64,000 nt of DNA from Actinomycetota bacterium. GTDB lineage: Bacteria; Actinomycetota; Acidimicrobiia; IMCC26256; VFJJ01. The position numbers and the translations under genes were made by a program. The stretch covers positions 1 to 64,000 of the forward strand of contig VFJJ01000111.1 of assembly GCA_009886115.1 (NCBI GenBank). Reading direction: 5' to 3'. Below the pieces are notes generated by a model, which did no database searches, was not told the origin of the DNA, and saw only the letters and a program-made list of their open reading frames with translations. Positions 25,780-34,638 of this stretch are shown piece by piece; within the stretch, counting starts at the first letter, position 1, and every line of letters starts with the position of its first letter.

Positions 25780-27489
25780 TCACGTGGGGGCGACGAGGCT
25801 CAGGTACGACTCGAAGTCGATCGCGGGACGGGCGGCGCTCCAGAGGAAGCCCTGGGCCTGCTCGAGACCGTGGTGCACCAAGCGCTCACGTTGGCTCTCG
25901 CGCTCGACGCCCTCGGCCACGACGCGGAGATCCAGCGATCGGGCCAGGGCGATGATACCGACGACGATGGCCTCGGCGACATGGTCGCGGTCGATGGCGC
26001 TCACGAAGGCCCGGTCGATCTTGACGGCATCGATGGGGAGCTCGCGGAGGTACCCCAGCGACGAGTACCCGACACCGAAATCGTCGACAGCGATGTGCAC
26101 GCCGAGCTCTCGGAGCCGCGTCGCGACCCCCAGGCAGGCCTCGATGCCGGGCATCAGGGCCGTCTCGGTGATCTCCAGGCACACCGCCGATCCGTCGACC
26201 TGCTCGCGCTCGAGCGCCTCGCGCGTCAACTCGACGAGCTGCGGATCGCTCAGGTCCCGGGCCGAGATGTTCACATGGAGCACGAAACCGGGCCCGACCA
26301 CTCCACGCCGAAACCACTCACCGAGCTGGCGGATCGACTCGACGAGGACCCAGGTGGTGATGACCGACGTCGCTCCCGCCTGTTCGGCCAGGGGCACGAA
26401 CGTCGCCGGCCCCAGCAGGCCCAGCTCGGGATGTTGCCAGCGCACCAACGCCTCGGCCCCTTCGACGGTCTGCCGATCGAGGTCGATGACGGGTTGATAG
26501 TGCAGGACCAGCTCGTCGGCCATCACCGCCGAACGGAGCTCGTTGCGGAGGCGGGACTGCTCGACGACCTCGATGCGCACGGTGTCGTCGAAGAGCTGCG
26601 CAGCGCCCTCGCCACGCAGCCGGGCGCGCTGGCCGGCCGCCGACGCTTCGCGCAGCATCGTCTCAGCCGACTGCGGCCCGCCGACATGCCAGACGACGCC
26701 TGCGTGGGCCGTGAACGCGAGGTTGCGGCCGGCGACGGGGTAGGGCTCGTCGAGGACCTGGAGGAGGCGCTGGGCCGCCTCGAGCGCATCGTGCGGGGTG
26801 AGCGTGGCGTGCACCAGAGCCACGAACGACGCCCCCGCGAGCCGCGCGACGACCCCGCGGCTCCCATGGAACTGGGCCAGGCGCTGCGCCGCCTGGGCCA
26901 ACACCGCGTCGCCGGCGTCATGCCCGACGAGCTCGTTCACCGACCGGAAGTCGTCGATGGCGACGACCACGACCGCGAAGGGGGAGCCGGCCACCGTGGA
27001 GGCGTCGATCGCAATCTCGAGCTCGCGCCGGAAGGCCGTCCGGGTGGCGACACCCGTCGCCGTGTCGAGCTCGCTGCGACTCCGGGGCCCCTGCACCAAC
27101 GAGGTCAGGTCGGTGATCTCGACCACCATGGCCCGGTGCAACTCGCTGGGCCTCACGGTCATGAGGGCCGGGACCGTTTCAGCCACCGCATCGACCAGGC
27201 GCCCGTAGACACGCTGGATCCGACCCGTCGAGTGCACCCGGTTGAGGGTCCGGAGGATGGGCGCGATGTCCTCAGGGTGCACGATCGAGGTGAAGCGACT
27301 GGTGGCGGCGCCGGGGGCCCGGCCTACGAGCGTCACCAACGCCTCGTTGACGGCGAGGCACCAGGCGTCAGCGCTCACGAGCGCGGCCGGTAGCGCAGAG
27401 GCCAGCACCTCCCGAGCCCCGCTGCGTCCCGGCACGTCCCCTGATTCCCGCCCACCGCCGAAGCGGCCAGCGACCCGATCCTTGAGCAC
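25780..27489 (-). CDS. degenerate GGDEF-EAL protein (c-di-GMP phosphodiesterase)
   Basis: 569 residues, starting at GTG 27489. An N-terminal PAS-like region (about 28-130) is followed by a GGDEF domain (about 140-300) whose active motif reads AGASF, so it should not make c-di-GMP. The EAL domain (about 315-560) looks active: AEALVRW, HVNISARDL, EITETALM, VDDFGVGYSSLGYLRELPIDAVKIDR and VAEGVE are all intact. No membrane helix is present. It may hydrolyse c-di-GMP under control of the degenerate GGDEF or PAS. It lies upstream of, and on the opposite strand to, sufU and is transcribed after the GTPase block. Confidence 0.93.
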   Translation of the reverse strand: MLKDRVAGRFGGGRESGDVPGRSGAREVLASALPAALVSADAWCLAVNEALVTLVGRAPGAATSRFTSIVHPEDIAPILRTLNRVHSTGRIQRVYGRLVDAVAETVPALMTVRPSELHRAMVVEITDLTSLVQGPRSRSELDTATGVATRTAFRRELEIAIDASTVAGSPFAVVVVAIDDFRSVNELVGHDAGDAVLAQAAQRLAQFHGSRGVVARLAGASFVALVHATLTPHDALEAAQRLLQVLDEPYPVAGRNLAFTAHAGVVWHVGGPQSAETMLREASAAGQRARLRGEGAAQLFDDTVRIEVVEQSRLRNELRSAVMADELVLHYQPVIDLDRQTVEGAEALVRWQHPELGLLGPATFVPLAEQAGATSVITTWVLVESIRQLGEWFRRGVVGPGFVLHVNISARDLSDPQLVELTREALEREQVDGSAVCLEITETALMPGIEACLGVATRLRELGVHIAVDDFGVGYSSLGYLRELPIDAVKIDRAFVSAIDRDHVAEAIVVGIIALARSLDLRVVAEGVERESQRERLVHHGLEQAQGFLWSAARPAIDFESYLSLVAPT

Positions 27490-27660
27490 CCGTTCCCACC
27501 CCGTAGCGCGAGCCCCGACAACGACATCATCCCGGTGCCGACGACCGGCGGATAGAGGAGTTTACGGGTTTCTTGAGGCTTGAATTCCCTCTGCCCGATT
27601 TGTCCCCCAGAGGGCTGCCTCACCGGGTCGAGAGCCTCGGGCCCGGGCCGACCGGGACAC

Positions 27661-27687
27661 CCATCGGCTCCATCGGCCCCATCGGTT
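27661..27687. repeat. 9-bp tandem repeat (CCATCGGYY, three units) at a gene 3' end
   Basis: Three units directly follow, on the minus strand, the TAG of the GTPase gene (stop at 27689-27691). Together with similar repeats at other gene ends in the window they suggest slippage-prone 3' ends. Confidence 0.75.
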
Positions 27688-27688
27688 C

Positions 27689-28336
27689 CTAGGCGGCGTC
27701 GACGATCGCCAGCACCGACTCCAAGAACGTGACCAGGACCTGGCGCACCGAGGCCCGGTCGCGGGCATCGACGAGCAGCAGCCGGTCCCGGTCGGCCAAG
27801 CCGAGCTGCTCGTGTGCGTGACGGCGGTCGCGGTCGGCGTCGGTCCACTTGTTGAGCGCGATCACGTGCGGTGCCGGACCGAGGCTGCGGAAGTACTCGA
27901 GGATCCGAGCCGCAGACCCGAAGCCCTCGGTCGTGGAGGCGTCGACCAGCAGGATGAACCCCAGCATCCCGCGGCTGGCGATCTCCCACATGTAGTCGAA
28001 GCGCTCCTGACCGGGGGTGCCGAACAGGTACAGCAACACGTCGTCGTCGACGGCGATGCGCCCGAAGTCGATCCCCACGGTGGTCGTTCGCTTGGGTCTG
28101 GTGGTCTCGCCCGAGATCTCGGCATCGGTGTCGACCGGCCTCACGGTCGAGATCGTCTGCACGAAGGTGGTCTTGCCCGCACCGACCGGGCCGGCCACGA
28201 CGACCTTGTGCGACTGGAGGGGCTGCGGCTCGAACGAGGGACGACGGGTTCGCTCGACCATGCCGGCCCGAGCCAGCTCGCGTACCCGTCGGACCGACGC
28301 CGCTCCACCACCCAGGGACACCGGACGGGGCGCCAT
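27689..28336 (-). CDS. Ras/MglA-like small GTPase (CvnD type)
   Basis: A 215-residue GTPase of the COG2229 family. P-loop GPVGAGKTTF is near residue 50; switch I contains TTTVGIDFGRI; the switch II motif is LFGTPGQERFDYMW, with the Gly for Asp change characteristic of this family; the base-recognition motif is ALNKWTD. A basic 45-residue N-terminal extension precedes the fold. In Streptomyces conservons such GTPases act with roadblock proteins and a kinase. The start codon overlaps the stop of the roadblock gene (TGATG), so I use ATG 28336 rather than GTG 28339. Confidence 0.9.
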   Translation of the reverse strand: MAPRPVSLGGGAASVRRVRELARAGMVERTRRPSFEPQPLQSHKVVVAGPVGAGKTTFVQTISTVRPVDTDAEISGETTRPKRTTTVGIDFGRIAVDDDVLLYLFGTPGQERFDYMWEIASRGMLGFILLVDASTTEGFGSAARILEYFRSLGPAPHVIALNKWTDADRDRRHAHEQLGLADRDRLLLVDARDRASVRQVLVTFLESVLAIVDAA

Positions 28337-28704
28337 CACTGCAACAGCTCGGCGAGGGTCTCGGACACGACCTGGGCCTCGAGGAAGACCAGTCCGAGGT
28401 TGGCGTGGACCGTGGTCGCCACGGCCAGCGTGGCCCCGACACCCGCCAGGTCGTAGACCGCGAGGCAGCCGGCATCCCCGCGGATGACCGTCTCCAGGAC
28501 CGGCCCGACGCCCACCGTGCTGGCCACGCGATGGCTCAGGCCGGCGACGGTGGCCGCCAGCGCCGCCATCCTCGGCACCTCGACATCGGGCAGGGCGGCG
28601 ACGATGGGCAACCCGTCACTCGCGGCCAGGACGGCTCCGTGGGCGTCGCCGGTGGCCTCGATGAACTCGTGGATCGCGTCCTCGAGCTCGGATTGGCGAC
28701 TCAC
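28336..28704 (-). CDS. roadblock/LC7-domain protein
   Basis: 122 residues forming a single roadblock/LC7 domain: an N-terminal helix (LEDAIHEFIEATG), the strand-turn AVLAASDGLPIVAALP, a central helix with MAALAATVAGLSHRVA and the C-terminal strands with LAVATTVHANLGLVFLE. In MglB and CvnB, domains of this kind act as GTPase-activating or scaffold partners of the adjacent Ras-like GTPase, with which this gene is translationally coupled. Start GTG 28704; the alternative frame ORFs are shadows. Confidence 0.9.
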   Translation of the reverse strand: MSRQSELEDAIHEFIEATGDAHGAVLAASDGLPIVAALPDVEVPRMAALAATVAGLSHRVASTVGVGPVLETVIRGDAGCLAVYDLAGVGATLAVATTVHANLGLVFLEAQVVSETLAELLQ

Positions 28705-28749
28705 GTGCCGGCCATCCGAAGCGTCTCAGCGGTCGGGCAACTCGCCATC

Positions 28750-30675
28750 TCACAGGTCCTTGACGGCCGAGAGCATGCGCAGCAGGACGTTGCGGTCGAT
28801 CCTGGGCAGATCGTCGTTGCGCCCACGACGGCTCGGAGCGGCGTCGGACGACGAGCCCACCGATGCCAGCGACGCTCGCCTCGGCAGATCTGCGGCGGTG
28901 CGCTCGTAGTGCTCGTCACCGAGGGCGTCATCGAGGTCCTCGTACAGGTGGGCGTAGCGATCGGTGTAGCTCGACGGTCGCAACGCCGGCACGTTCGACA
29001 CGCCGCGTCGGTCGTCGCTCGGCCCCTGTTGGGCGATCGGCGCGCGCTCCCACTGGCTCCCCAGACGATCCGAGAGGCCCTCGCGCCGCGCCGAGAGGCT
29101 GTCTCGCCGCGGAAGCACCGGCGGCTCCTCGGCGAAGACCGGCCCGGCCGAGGGCTCGGACAGCGGAACAGGAGCGACGGGGCCCCCCGGAACGGCACCG
29201 TCGTGACGGGCGTCGTCCGAGCCCTCGGCAGTCTCGTCGAAGCTCGCCCACCGATCCGACCACGAGCTCGCCGCGCGTGGCGCAATCGCGGGATCGTCGC
29301 CGCCCACCTCGTGCGACGATGCGATCGGGACCGTCTCGACACCCTCGTCGTCGGCGAACGAGGCCGACCCCCGGTGGTCGATTCCCTCGTCGTCGCCCGG
29401 CAGCTGGCCGTCAGCGAATCGGCCGTCGTTGCGCTGGGCGTCGGGGACGACGTTCGTCGCTTCCCATCGCGCGAGCCACAACGCTCCGATCGGATCTCCG
29501 ACATGCTCCCGGGGACCGTCGAAACCGCTGTTCACAGTGGGCTGCATCGACCCGTGACCGTCGCCACCGGGGTCGGCGATGAAGACCGGCGCCGGGGGGG
29601 TGGGAACCTCGGCCGAGGGTGTCGGGTTGGCCGTCGCCTCCGAGCCGGCGAACGACGGCTCCCGGGGAAGCTTGAGCAAGGCCGCACCCGGCGATCGACT
29701 CTGCGAATCCGATGCGGGCGACGCGGCGCTGCCGAGCTCGGTGTCGGCGAGCGCGTCGTGAAGGGCCTGGGCGATGGCATCGGCCGCCCGAGGCTCGGCC
29801 TCGAGCAGATCCGGCTCGAACACGGCGGGCTCGGCGCCGACAACCGCAGCGGAGACCGCAGCGGAAGCCACCTCGGCCACAACCGGCTCGGGGGCCGGTG
29901 CGAGCGGTTCGCTCGGCGACTCCGCGAGGGGCTCCAGCGGATGGGCAAGCGTCGTGAGCGCCCGGGGCGCTGCATCGACGAACTCGACGAACTCGACGAA
30001 CTCGACCAGGCCGCGCTCGACGAGCTCGCGAAGCGCCTGTGACGTCTCGAACTCCCCGCGCCCGATGGACGCCGCGATCTCCCTCGGGTCATGCGCGCCG
30101 TCGACCGCCGCGATGACCTGCCAGAGCCCGGAGGTGATGGTGATCTCGGTCAGGGCGCCCGGAAGGTGACGTACGAGCCGAGCCACACGCCCGTCGAGGG
30201 GAACGACGGCCCGGAGCGCCTGCCATTCGGCGACCCGGCCGAGGGCCGTCACGAACAGCGGCTCGACCGCGAGGGCGGCGATCCGGCCGACAGCGGGTTG
30301 GCCGTCGGGAACGAACTCGAACTCGCCGCTCTTCCAGAGCAGGATCTGATGCAGCGTGTCGGCGACCCGTTCCTCGATGAACGACACGAGGCGCTCGCGC
30401 TCGATCGCACCGCGCTCGACGAGAGCCTCGCCCCACGACTCGCTCGTCGTGACCGCGTCGGCGAGCGCGTCGGCGTCGACGAGGCCCGCGCGAACCAACG
30501 CCTGGGTCGACTCGTCGGGATCGACCGCCGCATAGGTGACCGCACCGGCGTCGCACCACACGACCGCGTCTTCACCCGGCCCGCTGATCCGGAGCGCGCC
30601 ACTCTTCGAAGAGAACGTCAGCAACTGCAGGATGTCCTGCAGGGTGAAGCTCTCGAGACTGCCTCGCAAGCTCAT
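28750..30675 (-). CDS. DUF4388 signalling protein
   Basis: 641 residues. Residues 1-120 are a DUF4388 (PatA-like) domain beginning SLRGSLESFTLQDILQLLTFSSKSGALRI. A helical region follows (120-225), with a winged-helix-like piece near ITITSGLWQVIAAVDG. The rest is a long acidic, low-complexity region (about 230-600), and a short conserved tail LPRIDRNVLLRMLSAVKDL closes the protein. A 9-bp tandem repeat encodes EFVEFVEFV. DUF4388 proteins accompany roadblock/GTPase and response-regulator systems. It lies between the two roadblock genes on the same strand, so a shared complex is likely. Confidence 0.85.
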   Translation of the reverse strand: MSLRGSLESFTLQDILQLLTFSSKSGALRISGPGEDAVVWCDAGAVTYAAVDPDESTQALVRAGLVDADALADAVTTSESWGEALVERGAIERERLVSFIEERVADTLHQILLWKSGEFEFVPDGQPAVGRIAALAVEPLFVTALGRVAEWQALRAVVPLDGRVARLVRHLPGALTEITITSGLWQVIAAVDGAHDPREIAASIGRGEFETSQALRELVERGLVEFVEFVEFVDAAPRALTTLAHPLEPLAESPSEPLAPAPEPVVAEVASAAVSAAVVGAEPAVFEPDLLEAEPRAADAIAQALHDALADTELGSAASPASDSQSRSPGAALLKLPREPSFAGSEATANPTPSAEVPTPPAPVFIADPGGDGHGSMQPTVNSGFDGPREHVGDPIGALWLARWEATNVVPDAQRNDGRFADGQLPGDDEGIDHRGSASFADDEGVETVPIASSHEVGGDDPAIAPRAASSWSDRWASFDETAEGSDDARHDGAVPGGPVAPVPLSEPSAGPVFAEEPPVLPRRDSLSARREGLSDRLGSQWERAPIAQQGPSDDRRGVSNVPALRPSSYTDRYAHLYEDLDDALGDEHYERTAADLPRRASLASVGSSSDAAPSRRGRNDDLPRIDRNVLLRMLSAVKDL

Positions 30676-30742
30676 CGAGCGTCCCTCCTCGATCGTGATC
30701 GGCCCATCGCCACTACCCCAGCCCTGTTCATCGCTGCCTCCC

Positions 30743-31516
30743 TCAACCGCTCCCGCATTCCTGGACCAGCCGGGCGAATCGCTGTGCCGCCCGCCGGCAT
30801 TCGAGATGAATCAGCCCCAGATTCCGGCACGAACGAGCGGCGACGGCCAAGACGGTCTGGCTGCCCGCTTCGTACACCACGAAACACCCGTCGCCGCAGC
30901 GCACGAGGGTCTCCCGATACACACCGAGGCCGGTCGACTCGACGGCCCGGGCGCTCAAGCTGGCAACGCTCGCCGTCATCGCCGAGATGCGCTCCACGTT
31001 CGCGTCGGACAGGGTCGCCGCCATCGGGAGCCCGTCACGAGTCGCCAGGAGCGCGCCGACGATGTCGGGAACAGATGCCGAGAGCTCCCCGAGATGGCGT
31101 TCGAGGCGGACTCTGGTCGCAGCGACAGTCGGATCCTTGTCGAGCTCCCGAGCCCAGGTCGGGGACTCGGACCCCAGCCACAGGTCGTCCACTGCGAAGG
31201 GTCTCCGCGTTCCAGACGAGCGCGCCCCGGCAGCCGTCGTCTCGAAGCGATCGTCGACGCGAACGGCTGGCGGAAGCGGGGGCAGCGGAGGGAGCGGGGT
31301 GAGCAGCTGCTCGAGCCTCCGGACGCCGGGCGCATCGTCGGTCGGGGCGGTCACCGAGGCTCCGAACAGCGAGGGTTCGAGCACCGAGCCGGCGAACGCC
31401 GAGTCGGTCTCAGCAGGCGACGACCGCCGCCGCCCGAACCGGGGTCGGCGCGTCGACGCTGGCGCGGGGGCAGTTCGGCTCCCATGGGGTCCGAAGGTGT
31501 TCGATGCGCTGCTCAT
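30743..31516 (-). CDS. roadblock/LC7-domain protein with long N-terminal region
   Basis: 257 residues. The first ~135 are disordered, Pro/Arg-rich (PLPPLPPLPPAV) and without motifs. The C-terminal ~115 residues are a roadblock domain: VRLERHLGELSASVPDIVGALLATRDGLPMAATLS, a helix MTASVASLSARAVEST, and final strands with VLAVAARSCRNLGLIHLECRRAA. It is the first gene of the leftward signalling block. The two roadblock domains share the same core and could heterodimerise. Confidence 0.85.
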   Translation of the reverse strand: MSSASNTFGPHGSRTAPAPASTRRPRFGRRRSSPAETDSAFAGSVLEPSLFGASVTAPTDDAPGVRRLEQLLTPLPPLPPLPPAVRVDDRFETTAAGARSSGTRRPFAVDDLWLGSESPTWARELDKDPTVAATRVRLERHLGELSASVPDIVGALLATRDGLPMAATLSDANVERISAMTASVASLSARAVESTGLGVYRETLVRCGDGCFVVYEAGSQTVLAVAARSCRNLGLIHLECRRAAQRFARLVQECGSG

Positions 31517-31699
31517 CGCTGCCTCATCGGCTGCCAGTTCTCATCGACGCCAGCGGCGGCGCCGTCCTCGCGCCCCGGCCGGATGGTCTGGGCCCCGAAA
31601 CCTCATCGGCGCGCTCCCAGAGGCCACTTGAGGGGAGCGGGTACCGCGATCGGGACGAAGGGTGCCACGACGACCTCAACCTGTGTACGCTCAGACGAC

Positions 31700-32752
31700 A
31701 TGTCGCACTTTTGCCACATCAACATCACGCGCCCCACCGCCATCACCGCCGTGGCGGTGATGCTCCTGGCCCCGATCCCGGTGCTGGCCAGCGTCGACGG
31801 CTCGGCGGGGGCATCAGGCCCGGCGGTCGTCGGGTTCGCCGCTGACACCACGCCGAGCCACCGCGCTGTCGATGACGGTTCGACGGGCGGCGAGGGTCGC
31901 GTCCTCGACGAAGCCGATGTCGCTCCGGTCCCTCCGATGCTGGCCGAGCTGGGCGCCGCTTTCGCGCTCGGCTTCTCGTTCTCGAGCCCCACGCCCGCCG
32001 CCGTCCCGCTCGACCTCCAGATGCGGCTCAGCTATCCGGGACACGAGCTCGCACCCGGGATGAGCGAGCCGGCCGTGTCGATGCTCCAGCGCCGCCTGGC
32101 TGAGCTCGACTTCGACCCTGGCGCCATCGACGGCCTGTTCAGCGAGCCGACGACCTTCGCGGTCACCTCGTTCCAGAAGTTCACCGGTCGAGCCGTCACC
32201 GGGGTCGTCGACGAGGAGACGTGGCTGGCCCTGGCCGATCCGCTCGGCGTGGCCCCGATGGTCACCGGTGCCGCCGACACCCGGATCGAGGTCGATCTCG
32301 ATCGCCAGGTGCTCGTCGTGTGGCGTGAAGACCGGGTGGCGCTCATCACCCGGATCACCAGCGGCAGCTCTGCCACACCCACGCCCCCCGGATCGTTCAC
32401 CGTGACACGGCGCATCACCGGTTGGCGGGTCAGTCGGCTCGGCCGCTTGTACAACCCGCTGTACTTCAACGACGGGATCGCCTTCCACGGGTATCTGTCG
32501 TTGCCCACCCATCCGGCATCGCACGGTTGCGTGCGCCTGCCGATGTACATCGCCGAGTACTTCCCGTCGCTCGTCGAGAACGGCGCCGAGGTCTACGTGG
32601 TCGACCGCGAGCATCCCGGAGTCGCCCGGGTGCCGAAGCCGGAGCCCGTGCCGGTGCCGTCGGTGCCGTCGGTGCCGTCGGTGCCGTCGGAGCCGTCGGA
32701 GCCGTCGGTCGAGGAGGCCGTTCCCCTCTCAGGGACGATTGCGGGCGCGTAG
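31700..32752 (+). CDS. L,D-transpeptidase with peptidoglycan-binding domain
   Basis: 350 residues. The N-terminal hydrophobic stretch (ITAVAVMLLAPIPVLA) is a secretion signal. A PG-binding-1 domain (about 108-170; PAVSMLQRRLAELDFDPGAIDGLF) is followed by a YkuD catalytic domain with HGYLSLPTHPASHGCVRL, holding His263, His275 and nucleophile Cys277. It should make 3-3 crosslinks in peptidoglycan. The C-terminus carries a PSVPSVPSEPSEP repeat. The 738-residue track ORF is trimmed to ATG 31700, where the signal starts. Its 3' end overlaps the metal permease gene by 24 bp. Confidence 0.9.
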   Translation: MSHFCHINITRPTAITAVAVMLLAPIPVLASVDGSAGASGPAVVGFAADTTPSHRAVDDGSTGGEGRVLDEADVAPVPPMLAELGAAFALGFSFSSPTPAAVPLDLQMRLSYPGHELAPGMSEPAVSMLQRRLAELDFDPGAIDGLFSEPTTFAVTSFQKFTGRAVTGVVDEETWLALADPLGVAPMVTGAADTRIEVDLDRQVLVVWREDRVALITRITSGSSATPTPPGSFTVTRRITGWRVSRLGRLYNPLYFNDGIAFHGYLSLPTHPASHGCVRLPMYIAEYFPSLVENGAEVYVVDREHPGVARVPKPEPVPVPSVPSVPSVPSEPSEPSVEEAVPLSGTIAGA

Positions 32753-33577
32753 CTCCGCCGCCCGGGCGATCACCTCGCGAACGATCAGTGCCACGAAGAA
32801 CTGAGCGACGGCGATCCCTGAGATGGTCGCCGAGGCGGCCGTCCCCGCGTGGTAGCTGACGAGCAGGCCGACGTAGACGGCGAGGATCCCGACGCCGACG
32901 GCGGTGCCCATGATCGCCGGGAGGCGCCGGGCGACCAAGGTGGCCGTGGCCGGGGGGGCCACGATCAGGCCCAGCACCAGCATGGTCCCCACGGCCTGGA
33001 ACGACGCCACCACGACCAGCGCGATGAGGCCGAGCATCACGAGGTGGGCCAGGGTGGGCCGCATCCCGAGCGTCCGGGCCTTGGCTTCGTTGAACGACAG
33101 GACGAGAAACGGCCGGTAGAGCACGACCACGAGCGCGATCGTGACGGCCGCGGTCACCGCCAGCGTCCGCACGTCGCCGGTGTCGACGGCGAGGATGTCG
33201 CCGAACAAGAACGCCGTGAGGTCGCCGGTGTAGCTGCGCGAGCGCGAGATGATGATCACGCCGAGCGCGAGCATCCCGACGAACAGCAGGCCGATCGCCG
33301 TGTCGTCGCTCACCCGGCTCCGGGTGTGCACGAGGTTCACCCCGGCGACCATCACGATGGCGCCGAGCGCCGCACCCAGGCTGAGGTCGAAGCCCCACAG
33401 GAAGGCCAACGCCACCCCGGGCAGGACGCCGTGGGCAAGAGCGTCTCCCATGAAGCTCAGCCCTCGCACCACCACCCACGTGCCGACCAGCGCCGAGGCC
33501 GCCACCGTGAGCAGGCCCGCCAGGAGGGCCCGCTGCATGAACTCCAGCTGGAACGGATCGAGCAGGTTCGAGCTCAT
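32729..33577 (-). CDS. Zn/Mn ABC transporter permease (ABC-3 family)
   Basis: A 282-residue permease of the ZnuB/MntB/AztB family with about eight to nine hydrophobic helices. Family features include WVVVRGLSFMGDALAHGVLPGVALAF and FNEAKARTLGMRP with LVLGLIVAPPATATL. It overlaps the substrate-binding gene by 4 bp (ATGA) and the convergent transpeptidase by 24 bp. With the divergent ATPase gene it completes a metal importer. Confidence 0.92.
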   Translation of the reverse strand: MSSNLLDPFQLEFMQRALLAGLLTVAASALVGTWVVVRGLSFMGDALAHGVLPGVALAFLWGFDLSLGAALGAIVMVAGVNLVHTRSRVSDDTAIGLLFVGMLALGVIIISRSRSYTGDLTAFLFGDILAVDTGDVRTLAVTAAVTIALVVVLYRPFLVLSFNEAKARTLGMRPTLAHLVMLGLIALVVVASFQAVGTMLVLGLIVAPPATATLVARRLPAIMGTAVGVGILAVYVGLLVSYHAGTAASATISGIAVAQFFVALIVREVIARAAELRARNRP

Positions 33578-34545
33578 GGTCGTGTGAGCGCCGCGACGAT
33601 CAGCTCGGCGTTGGCGCGTACGAGCCCCAGGTACGTCGCCGCGCTCGACGGTGGCTCACCCAGCGCGTCCGAGTACAGCTCGACGATCTCGACGTCCCGG
33701 CCGACCTCGTCGGCGACCGTCGCGGCCAGTTCCGTCGAGCCCAGGCTCTCGCCGAAGATCGCCCGCACGCCCCGGTCTTCGATGACCTCGACCAGATCGG
33801 CGAGCGACCCGGCGTTGGCCGAGGCGAGCGTCGAGCCCCCGGGGATCACCACGCCCACGATCTCGAAGCCGTAGCGCTGGGCCAGAGCGCCGAACGCCGC
33901 GTGCGTCGTGACGAGCAGCCGCTCGGCGCTCGGGATCGACGCATACAGCGCGCTCACCTCGCGATGCACCGTGTCGAGCTCCGCGGAGTACGCCTGGGCC
34001 CGGGCTCGGTACCCGTCGGCTCGGTCGGGGTCGATGACGGCCAGCTTGTCGGCGATCGTCGTCACCGCCTGGTGCATCAGCAGCGGGTCCTGCCAGAAGT
34101 GCGGGTCGCCGACCCCGTCGATCGAGACCAGCCCGGTGAGCGCGTCGCCGGCGAGCACCACCTCCGTGCCCTCGCTCTCGAGCTGGCCGATGACGTCGTC
34201 GAGGCTCTCCTCCAAGCCCAGGCCGTTGGCGATCACGAGGTCGGCGCCACGCAGGCGCTCGCCCTCGGACGCCGAGAGCTGGAAGTCGTGGGGATCGACA
34301 CCGGCCGGGATCAAGATCTCCACCCGGCCGGCGTCTCCGACGATGTTTGCGGTCACGTCCCCGAGGATCGACGTGGTCGCCACGATCACCGGCGCGGGCC
34401 CGACGGCGCCGGAGCTGTCCTGGGTGCCTTGGTCACCCGGGGCGCCCTGATCGTCGCCGGCGCAGCCGACGACGAGGGTCACGGCCACCAGGCAGAGGGC
34501 GAATCCGGCCCGGACCGTCATACGCGGCACCCTCGTCGACGTCAT
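33574..34545 (-). CDS. Zn/Mn-binding lipoprotein of metal ABC transporter
   Basis: A 323-residue cluster A-I binding protein. Signal plus lipobox: ALCLVAVTLVVGCAG. Likely metal ligands are the His of GVDPHDFQ, of GDPHFWQDP and of TTHAAFG, and the Asp of ELYSDALG, the three-His/one-acid set of ZnuA/AztC/MntC-type proteins. It lacks the His-rich loop of ZnuA, so Zn versus Mn is open. ATG 34545 is preferred to the track start (34629), which would put an unlikely 28-residue extension ahead of the signal. Confidence 0.9.
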   Translation of the reverse strand: MTSTRVPRMTVRAGFALCLVAVTLVVGCAGDDQGAPGDQGTQDSSGAVGPAPVIVATTSILGDVTANIVGDAGRVEILIPAGVDPHDFQLSASEGERLRGADLVIANGLGLEESLDDVIGQLESEGTEVVLAGDALTGLVSIDGVGDPHFWQDPLLMHQAVTTIADKLAVIDPDRADGYRARAQAYSAELDTVHREVSALYASIPSAERLLVTTHAAFGALAQRYGFEIVGVVIPGGSTLASANAGSLADLVEVIEDRGVRAIFGESLGSTELAATVADEVGRDVEIVELYSDALGEPPSSAATYLGLVRANAELIVAALTRP

Positions 34546-34566
34546 TCGAACCCCTGCCTTCCCAAG

Positions 34567-34598
34567 AATGAGAATCAATCTCGAAATGAATCGTATTC
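34567..34598. promoter_or_regulatory. candidate Zur/Fur-type operator between divergent metal-transport genes
   Basis: Two A/T-rich dyads stand out in the GC-rich background: GAGAATCAATCTC (34570-34582) and GAATCGTATTC (34588-34598). They lie midway between the divergent lipoprotein and ATPase starts, 22 bp from the former. The A/T-rich TGARAATCA-type look is like Fur-superfamily boxes. Zur control of both transcripts is inferred; no regulator gene is in the window. Confidence 0.5.
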
Positions 34599-34638
34599 CC
34601 TTCGTCGTCCTGAGACAACCCTGGGCCAAGATGGGTGC

